22,614 nt of DNA from contig JBIQIB010000072.1 in assembly GCA_044508265.1 (NCBI GenBank), positions 1-22,614 of the forward strand. The letters are read 5' to 3'. The position numbers were made by a program, and so were the translations under genes. The DNA is from JAEZDP01 sp044508265 (GTDB taxonomy: Bacteria; Acidobacteriota; Vicinamibacteria; Vicinamibacterales; Vicinamibacteraceae). Positions 17,177 to 22,614 of this stretch are shown in pieces. Within the stretch, counting starts at the first letter, position 1. The number at the start of each line of letters is the position of its first letter. Under the pieces are notes generated by a model. It searched no databases and had not been told where the DNA came from. It saw only the letters and a list, made by a program, of their open reading frames with translations.

Positions 17177-17791
17177 GTGAAGTATCGCGTCGTCGCCGGA
17201 CTGCTGCTGCTCGTCGCCGGGTGCTCGACGCAGCCCGCGGTGCGCGACTATGCCACGGCACTTGCGGAGGACCGTCGCACGAAGGACGAGATGTTCCTGC
17301 GGGGCGCCGATTCGCCGGTACCCGAGGCCCTGCGCCCCACCTTCCTGCCGCTCGGTTACTACCCCATCGACGAACGCTACAGGGCTCCGGCGGCGCTCGC
17401 GCCTGCCGATCCGGCGGAGGCGCCGGTCATCGAGATGCCCACCTCGACGGGCCAGCGACGCCTGATGCAGCGCGCAGGGACGCTGCAGTTCTCGATGCTC
17501 GGCGAACCGCGTGAGCTTGCCGCGTTCGTCTCCGCCGACGACCCCGGCCGCCAGCGCCTGTTCGTGCCGTTTCGCGACCTGACCAACGGGTCGGAGACCT
17601 ACGAGGCGGGGCGCTACCTCGACCTGGAGCGCACGTCGACGGGGCTGTACGACCTGGACTTCAACCGCGCCTATCAGCCGTACTGCTATTTCGACCCGCA
17701 GTACGACTGCCCGATTCCCCCGCGCGAGAACCGCCTCGACCTGCCCGTGCGCGCAGGCGAGCGGATGCGCAGCACCGACGAGGCCCCGTGA
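17177..17791 (+). CDS. DUF1684 domain lipoprotein
   Basis: A 204-residue lipoprotein: a short signal ends in L-V-A-G-C (Cys16). The rest is a full DUF1684 domain: RRTKDEMFL (33-41), the LPLGYYPID region (58-65), RQRLFVPFRDLTNGSETYEAGRYLDL (125-150), LDFNRAYQPYCYF (160-172) and YDCPIPPRENRLDLPVRAGE (176-195). The family is common in several bacterial phyla and has no established biochemical function. The start could be GTG 17171 or GTG 17177; the latter gives a standard lipoprotein signal and lies 6 nt after a weak -10-like TACCCT. It follows fadE by 12 bp and its stop overlaps the next gene (GTGA). Two conserved Cys (170, 178) could form a disulfide. Confidence 0.88.
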   Translation: MKYRVVAGLLLLVAGCSTQPAVRDYATALAEDRRTKDEMFLRGADSPVPEALRPTFLPLGYYPIDERYRAPAALAPADPAEAPVIEMPTSTGQRRLMQRAGTLQFSMLGEPRELAAFVSADDPGRQRLFVPFRDLTNGSETYEAGRYLDLERTSTGLYDLDFNRAYQPYCYFDPQYDCPIPPRENRLDLPVRAGERMRSTDEAP

Positions 17792-18498
17792 CGCTCGCCG
17801 CCGTGATCTTCGACTTCGACGGCGTGCTCGCCGACAGCGAGCCGCTCCACCTGGACGCATTTCAGCAGGTGCTGGCCACCATAGGCATCGAGCTGAGCGC
17901 CAGCGACTACTACGCGCACTACCTGGGATTCAGCGACCGCGACGCCTTCGTCCATGTCTGCCGCGATCGCGGCGTGCCGTTGGACGACGCCAGGCTGGAG
18001 GCGCTGATCGAGGAGAAGGAGCGGCTCTTCCCGACGCTCGTCGGCGGACACGGCCTGTTTCCGGGTGCCGCCGACCTCATCGATCGCGTGTCGGCTGCGG
18101 TGCCCATCGCCATCGCGTCAGGCGCGCTCCGTCACGAGATTGACATGCTGCTCGAGGCGGGCGGCCTCGCCGAGCGCGTGCCGATCGTCGTCGCTGCCGG
18201 AGACACGCCACGCAGCAAGCCGCATCCTGATCCGTACGCACGCGCTTTCGCGTTGCTGCGTGAGAGCGGCGCGCTCGGCGACGACGTGCGCCCCGGACAG
18301 GTCGTGGCCATCGAGGACTCGGAGTGGGGCCTGCAGTCGGCCCGCGGCGCAGGCCTGCGCACGATCGGCGTGACGACCTCCTATTCCGCCGATCGCCTGC
18401 CGAGCGCCGAGCTCACCGTGGACGGGATCGACGCCATCACGCTGCCGCTGCTCGAATCGCTCGTTGCGCGGCCGGAGCCCGCGAGCCTCGACGCATGA
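17788..18498 (+). CDS. HAD-superfamily phosphatase, beta-phosphoglucomutase/GPH-like
   Basis: A 236-residue HAD hydrolase of subfamily IA. Motif I is FDFDGVLAD (nucleophile Asp9, acid/base Asp11), followed by a helical cap (about 20-85), motif II IASGA (about 109-113), motif III Lys in SKPHPDPY (about 143-150) and motif IV EDSEWG (about 171-176). All catalytic residues are present, so a small phosphomonoester, such as a sugar phosphate or phosphoglycolate, is the likely substrate; the exact one cannot be told. GTG 17788 overlaps the upstream stop and the gene's own stop overlaps the next ATG (ATGA). There is no obvious link to fatty-acid metabolism. Confidence 0.93.
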   Translation: MTLAAVIFDFDGVLADSEPLHLDAFQQVLATIGIELSASDYYAHYLGFSDRDAFVHVCRDRGVPLDDARLEALIEEKERLFPTLVGGHGLFPGAADLIDRVSAAVPIAIASGALRHEIDMLLEAGGLAERVPIVVAAGDTPRSKPHPDPYARAFALLRESGALGDDVRPGQVVAIEDSEWGLQSARGAGLRTIGVTTSYSADRLPSAELTVDGIDAITLPLLESLVARPEPASLDA

Positions 18499-19379
18499 CC
18501 GCACGCGATCGCTTCCTGCAGCTGGCGCGCCGCCCCGGCGAGGACGACCTCGCCGAAGCCGCGCTGCTGCTGGCGACGCTCGAGTACCCGTCGCTCGACG
18601 TCAGGCCTCCGCTGGCGCGCCTCGAGCAGCTCGCCGACGCGGCGAGCGCGCGTGTGCAGCGGGAGGCGGCGGGGGGCGACCTCCTGTCGCACCTCCAGGC
18701 GTTCGGCCAGTACCTCTTCGACGAGCAGGGGTTCTCGGGCAACCTCGCCGACTACGACAACCCGCGCAACAGCTTCCTGAACGACGTCCTCGCCCGACGC
18801 ACGGGCGTGCCCATCACGCTGGCGATCATCTACATGCACGTCGGGCGCCGCGCGGGACTCTGGCTCGAGGGCATCAACTTCCCCGGCCACTACCTCGTTC
18901 GCTGCAAGGGTCTGCTCGGCGACCCCGCGCCGACCGACGACCTCGTGCTCGACCCGTTCCACGGCGGCGTGGTGCTGACCGAGCGTGACTGCCGCCGTCT
19001 GCTCGAGAAGGCGGGCGAGGAGGTGCGCTACAGCCGCGCGCTGCTGGTGCCTGCCTTCAAGCACGAGACGCTGGTGCGGATGGTGCTGAACCTCAAGCGA
19101 TCGTTCGCGCGGAGGCGGTCGTTCCGCCAGGCCCGCGAGGCGTCGTCGCTGCTGCTCGCCCTCGATCCGGGGATGCTTCACGAGTTGCGCGACCGCGGGC
19201 TGCTCTCCTATCAGCTGGGCTACTTCAACGCGGCGCTGGCCGACCTCGAGAAGTACCTGGAGCTGACATCCCGGGAGCGCCGTGGCAGCGACAGGCGCGA
19301 TCCCGACGCGAGCGAGGAGTTCGAGGCGCTCTGGGAGCACGTCAAGAACCTCCGGCGCCGTCTCGCCTCCCTCAACTGA
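18495..19379 (+). CDS. SirB1-family transglutaminase-like / TPR protein
   Basis: A 294-residue protein. Residues about 55-200 match the Transglut_core2 (SirB1 N-terminal) domain: NLADYDNPRNSFLNDVLARRTGVPITLAIIYMHVGRRAGLWLEG (approximately 83-126), FPGHYLVR (129-136) and LVLDPFHGG (150-158). The His132 and Asp153 of a transglutaminase triad are present, but the segment that should carry the Cys reads GVPITLAIIY. That is the rule in this family, so catalysis is doubtful. The C-terminal part (about 205-265) looks like TPR helices ending in a charged tail. ATG 18495 overlaps the HAD gene stop. The cellular role of the family is not established. Confidence 0.9.
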   Translation: MTARDRFLQLARRPGEDDLAEAALLLATLEYPSLDVRPPLARLEQLADAASARVQREAAGGDLLSHLQAFGQYLFDEQGFSGNLADYDNPRNSFLNDVLARRTGVPITLAIIYMHVGRRAGLWLEGINFPGHYLVRCKGLLGDPAPTDDLVLDPFHGGVVLTERDCRRLLEKAGEEVRYSRALLVPAFKHETLVRMVLNLKRSFARRRSFRQAREASSLLLALDPGMLHELRDRGLLSYQLGYFNAALADLEKYLELTSRERRGSDRRDPDASEEFEALWEHVKNLRRRLASLN

Positions 19380-19436
19380 GTCCGCCTGGGCGCAGCCGTC
19401 TGCCGGGCAGGGATCCAAAATCCCGAATGCACGCGC

Positions 19437-19472
19437 ACCAAAGACTTGGAGTAGGCCGCCGGCGACCAAAGA
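19437..19472 (+). promoter_or_regulatory. Two direct repeats ACCAAAGA upstream of the sigma-54 promoter
   Basis: ACCAAAGA occurs at 19437-19444 and again at 19465-19472, 28 bp apart, 40-75 bp upstream of the -24 element. The first copy is part of CCAA-N4-TTGG. Such placement would suit an enhancer-binding protein, but two 8-mers are thin evidence. Confidence 0.25.
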
Positions 19473-19510
19473 GGCCTGACCACTTTCGGCCCGATCGCGC
19501 GCAGGACAGC

Positions 19511-19526
19511 TGGCACGCGGACTGCT
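19511..19526 (+). promoter_or_regulatory. Sigma-54 (RpoN) promoter of the TonB-dependent receptor gene
   Basis: TGGCACG-CGGA-CTGCT matches the -24/-12 consensus TGGCACG-N4-TTGCW at every defined position but one (C for T at 19522). The essential GG (19512-19513) and GC (19524-19525) have the exact spacing of ten intervening bases. Expected start is near 19537, giving a leader of about 125 nt before ATG 19662. It lies in the only long intergenic region in the window and points toward the receptor gene. Confidence 0.65.
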
Positions 19527-19558
19527 AATCCACCCGCCAATCACACCGTTTCATCACT

Positions 19559-19586
19559 CGGGCACTCCAATTCGTCACAGTGCCCG
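19559..19586 (+). other. 8-bp hairpin in the receptor mRNA leader
   Basis: CGGGCACT (19559-19566) and AGTGCCCG (19579-19586) pair perfectly around a 12-nt loop. It lies between the predicted sigma-54 start and the ribosome site. It may be a leader structure or a protein-binding dyad; no known riboswitch class is recognised. Confidence 0.45.
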
Positions 19587-19661
19587 GACAACCAGGCGTA
19601 GGGTGAGGGCCCCACTCCCGGGTGTTGTCGATGCCGGTGTACTCGGAGGGGAGGAGACAGG

Positions 19662-22595
19662 ATGAGAGGCAAACCGCTTGCCCTGCTGCTGGTGCTGATC
19701 CTGGGGACGGCACCGACGGCGTATGCGCAGAGCAACACCGGCCAGATCAGCGGTCGTGTCACCGACACGTCGGGCGCCGTGCTGCCAGGCGTCGTCATCA
19801 CGCTGACCGGAGGCAGCCTGCTCGAGTCGCAGACCACGGTCACGGCCGACACCGGCTCGTTCCAGTTCGTCGGCCTGCTGCCCGGCACGTACACGATGCG
19901 GTACGAGCTGTCGGGCTTCAGGACGGTGCTGCGGGAGACGGTGCCGGTGCAGGTGGGCTCGAACACGACCGCCAACGCGCAGCTCGAGGTCTCGGCGCTG
20001 GAGGAAACCGTCACGGTGTCGGGCGAGTCACCGGTCGTCGACACGCGCCGGGTCGGCACGAAGACCAACTTCACGCAGGAGCAGCTGCAGAACATCCCGT
20101 CGGCCCGTGATCCCTGGGTGATGCTCGAGCGCACGCCCGGCATCACGATGGACCGCACCAACGTGGGCGGCAGCCAGTCCGGCCAGCAGGCCGGCTACAT
20201 CTCGCGCGGCGCCAACACGACCAACAACAAGTGGATGCTCGATGGCGTCGACATCGGCGACCAGGCCGCGACCGGCGCGTCGTCGGTGTACTTCGACTTC
20301 GACATGCTCGAAGAGATGCAGGTGTCGACGGGCGGTAACGACATCACGCAGCAGACCGGCGGCGTCGGCATCAACCTGGTGACCAAGAGCGGCACCGATC
20401 AGCTCAAGGGCTCGGGACGCTATTACGTGACCGACCAGAGCCTGGGCTCGACCAACCTCACCGACGAGCTGCGCGCACAGGGCGCACGCACCGGTGCGCC
20501 CATCCAGAACATCAAGGACTACGGCATCGAGGCGGGCGGCCCGATCTACCGCGGCCGCGCGTGGTTCTGGGGCTCCTACTCGAAGCAGGACATCAAGGTC
20601 GGCGTCGTCAACTTCTTCCGGAAGGTCGAGGGCTGCCCGGTGAACGCGGCCGACCCGCTGGCGCGGCAGCTTTCGGTGTCGGCCCTGAACGAGTGCCTCA
20701 ACACCGACCTCACCACGCTCGACAACTACAACATCAAGGGCAGCGGCCTGCTGTTCTCCGGCAACACGTTCACCTGGCACAGCAACTACGCCGACAAGAT
20801 CCGCAACGCGCGCGATGGGTCGGACACGCGTCCGATCGAGACCACGTACCGGCAGGTCGGTCCCGTCTGGACCCACAAGGCCAGCGACCGCCACGTGTTC
20901 ACCGATCGCTGGATCGGCGACCTGCAGTACGCGCGCGTCGGCGGGGGCTTCGCGCTGCTGTTCCACCAGGACGACCTGCGCACCGTGCAGCCGCTCAACG
21001 ACCTCGCGCTGAACTCGTGGGCGCGCTCCCTCAACGAGTCGACCTACGACAGGCCCGCCACGAGCATCGAGGGCAACTCGACCTACTTCCTGCCCGCCCG
21101 CCTCGGCGGCGACCATGCCTTCAAGTTCGGCTTCAAGTACCGCGAGACGCCGTCCTACTCGACGACGGTGTACGGCGGCGACGTGTACGCGCAGGTCCGC
21201 AACGGCGTGCCTGAGCGCGCGCAGTTCTGGCGGAGCTCGGCGGTCAACTACGACATGGACACGACGAGCCTCTACGTGCAGGACACCTTCACGCGCGACA
21301 AGCTCACGCTGACGGCCGGCGTCCGCTGGGATCGGCAGGACGACGCCGCGCTGCCGTCGACCGTCGACGCCAACCCGATGGTGCCCGAGTGGCTGCCGGG
21401 GGTGACCTTCGCCGGCGACGACGCGGGTGTGACGTTCTCGAACTGGTCACCGCGGATCGGCCTCGGCTACGACCTGTTCGGCACCAGCCAGACCGTGCTG
21501 CGGTCGAACTTCGCGGTGTACTACGGGCAGTTCGGCCCGGGCAGCCTGTCGGGCATCCTCAACCCTGTCGGCGCCGCGAGCGTCTCGTTCCCGTGGAACG
21601 ACGCCAACGGCGATCGGTTCGTCACGCTCGACGAGGTCACGCTGGAGCGCTCGGCGCTCATCGCGTTCTCCGGCAACTACGACCCCGACAACCCGACCGC
21701 GCTGGGCACGCCGAACTCGGTGGACCCCAGCCTCGGGAACGAGCGGACGCGCGAGTTCACCGTGAGCGTCGATCACCTGCTCCGCGGTGACATGGCGGTC
21801 TCGGCCACCTACATCTACCGCAAGTACGACGGCTTCCGGTACAACCAGCGGCAGGGCATCGACGAATCCAACTGGGTGCCGGTCACGTTCCAGCCGACCT
21901 GCCCATCGTCGAACGCCACCTGCCCGTCGCTGACGTACTACCAGCCGAACATCAACCTGCCCGCCGTGCAGATGCTGACCAATGCCGACGGGTACACGCG
22001 CAACTTCAACGGCCTCGAGGCGGTGTTCACCAAGCGCATGGCGAACCGGTGGATGCTCGACACGAGCTACGCGTACAACAGCGCGGTCGAGAACTACGAC
22101 ACCGTCTCGTCGTTCAGCGACAGGAGCGACCCGACGAACTTCCAGGCCTACGACGGGTTCCAGTACGCACCGGAAGCGGGCGGCAGCGGCATCGACAACG
22201 TGTTCGTCAATGCCAAGCACCTGTTCAAGCTGTCGGCTGCGTACGTCGCGCCGTGGGACATCAACATCGGCGCGTTCTTCAACGCGCGGCAGGGGTACGT
22301 GTTCCCGCAGCGCGTCCTGTCGCCCATCCGCACCGGCGCGGCAGGGACGACGAACCTGTACCTGCAGGGCTGGGGCGACAGCCGCTACGGCACGCTCAAG
22401 ACGATGGACCTGCGCGTGAGCAAGCGGTTCGTCTTCGGCCGCCGCAGCATCGAAGGCAGCCTGGACGTCTTCAACCTGGGGAACGTCAACACGGTGCTGA
22501 CGCGTCAGCTGAGCCAGACGTCGGCGGCAGCCAACAACGTGACGGGGATCGTGGCGCCGCGCGTCGCGCGTATCGGCGTCCGCGTGCTGTTCTAG
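19662..22595 (+). CDS. TonB-dependent receptor, Oar-like, with carboxypeptidase regulatory domain
   Basis: A complete 977-residue outer-membrane receptor. Signal peptide 1-22 (AYA-Q cleavage). Residues about 26-110 form a CarboxypepD_reg-like beta-sandwich (GQISGRVTDTSGAVLPGVVITLTG ... GLLPGTYTMRYELSGF, with a break between). The junction LEETVTVSGESPVVD (113-127) is typical for this family; then follow a plug domain (about 130-260, with YISRGANTTNNKWMLDGVDI) and a C-terminal beta-barrel ending in an aromatic residue (VARIGVRVLF). Oar-like receptors are greatly expanded in Acidobacteriota and are thought to import oligomers from polymer breakdown; the ligand here is unknown. The start has a strong ribosome site (GGAGG at 19650-19654, 7 nt spacing). 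The upstream sigma-54 match suggests regulated expression by an enhancer-binding protein. Confidence 0.95.
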   Translation: MRGKPLALLLVLILGTAPTAYAQSNTGQISGRVTDTSGAVLPGVVITLTGGSLLESQTTVTADTGSFQFVGLLPGTYTMRYELSGFRTVLRETVPVQVGSNTTANAQLEVSALEETVTVSGESPVVDTRRVGTKTNFTQEQLQNIPSARDPWVMLERTPGITMDRTNVGGSQSGQQAGYISRGANTTNNKWMLDGVDIGDQAATGASSVYFDFDMLEEMQVSTGGNDITQQTGGVGINLVTKSGTDQLKGSGRYYVTDQSLGSTNLTDELRAQGARTGAPIQNIKDYGIEAGGPIYRGRAWFWGSYSKQDIKVGVVNFFRKVEGCPVNAADPLARQLSVSALNECLNTDLTTLDNYNIKGSGLLFSGNTFTWHSNYADKIRNARDGSDTRPIETTYRQVGPVWTHKASDRHVFTDRWIGDLQYARVGGGFALLFHQDDLRTVQPLNDLALNSWARSLNESTYDRPATSIEGNSTYFLPARLGGDHAFKFGFKYRETPSYSTTVYGGDVYAQVRNGVPERAQFWRSSAVNYDMDTTSLYVQDTFTRDKLTLTAGVRWDRQDDAALPSTVDANPMVPEWLPGVTFAGDDAGVTFSNWSPRIGLGYDLFGTSQTVLRSNFAVYYGQFGPGSLSGILNPVGAASVSFPWNDANGDRFVTLDEVTLERSALIAFSGNYDPDNPTALGTPNSVDPSLGNERTREFTVSVDHLLRGDMAVSATYIYRKYDGFRYNQRQGIDESNWVPVTFQPTCPSSNATCPSLTYYQPNINLPAVQMLTNADGYTRNFNGLEAVFTKRMANRWMLDTSYAYNSAVENYDTVSSFSDRSDPTNFQAYDGFQYAPEAGGSGIDNVFVNAKHLFKLSAAYVAPWDINIGAFFNARQGYVFPQRVLSPIRTGAAGTTNLYLQGWGDSRYGTLKTMDLRVSKRFVFGRRSIEGSLDVFNLGNVNTVLTRQLSQTSAAANNVTGIVAPRVARIGVRVLF

Positions 22596-22603
22596 GAGAA
22601 CTT

Positions 22604-22614
22604 GGTAGGGACGG
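22604..22614 (+). repeat. Start of a second REP-like unit, cut by the window edge
   Basis: GGTAGGGACGG, 9 nt after the receptor stop codon, equals the beginning of the REP-like unit at 14102 (one T/C difference) and the reverse complement of the end of the unit at 14223. Only 11 bases are visible, so this is a probable, not proven, third copy in a typical intergenic position. Confidence 0.5.

Noticed and set aside
19410..19424. GGGAT-CCAAA-ATCCC hairpin after the SirB1-like gene as an intrinsic terminator
   Set aside because: The stem is only 5 bp and no T-run follows, so termination cannot be supported.
19519..19531. GGACTGCTAATCC resembles a tRNA-Ser(GCT) anticodon arm
   Set aside because: No acceptor stem, D arm or TTCGA-type T arm surrounds it; the bases are better explained as the -12 part of the sigma-54 promoter.
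19593..19619. GTAG followed by an imperfect palindrome (GGTGAGGGCCCCACTCC) as another REP unit
   Set aside because: The stem has mismatches and its sequence does not match the GGAYGGCYC arm of the units at 14102 and 14198.

Overview
The window is high-G+C bacterial chromosome, densely packed with short intergenic gaps. The long Oar-type TonB-dependent receptor with a carboxypeptidase-like N-terminal domain, the CHASE2 adenylate cyclase, the DUF1684 lipoprotein and the overall codon bias suggest an Acidobacteriota member, most likely of the Vicinamibacteria (Luteitalea/Vicinamibacter type). That placement is inference from gene content, not from a marker gene.

Layout. (a) 1-3333, minus strand: tRNA-Glu(CUC) with a near-consensus promoter, a CHASE2-class III adenylate cyclase, and a secreted M48 zinc metalloprotease that runs off the left edge. 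(b) 3374-6943, plus strand: a membrane-anchored M23 peptidoglycan endopeptidase; haem O synthase (ctaB) translationally coupled to a DUF420 membrane protein, both connected with haem-copper oxidase assembly; and a pteridine-reductase-like SDR. (c) 6897-10981, minus strand: a lipoprotein made of two alpha/beta-hydrolase domains (the first with a broken nucleophile elbow), preceded by a fusion of a serine beta-lactamase-type hydrolase with a NamZ/DUF1343 exo-N-acetylmuramidase domain, probably for cell-wall turnover. (d) 11058-19379, plus strand: a beta-oxidation operon in the fadN-fadA-fadE arrangement known from Bacillus, with an extra alpha/beta hydrolase between fadN and fadA, followed with minimal gaps by a DUF1684 lipoprotein, a HAD phosphatase and a SirB1-type transglutaminase-like/TPR protein. 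(e) 19380-22614: a 282-bp regulatory region with a very good sigma-54 promoter match, then a 977-residue TonB-dependent receptor.

The most unusual features are non-coding or architectural. A REP/BIME-like inverted pair (GTAG-type tetranucleotide plus 9-bp-stem palindromes) lies inside the 3' end of the hydrolase gene in the fad operon and encodes its last residues; another copy starts at the right window edge. Several genes have a -10 box only 4-6 nt before the start codon, which points to leaderless mRNAs. I see no CRISPR array, phage, insertion sequence or defence system here.
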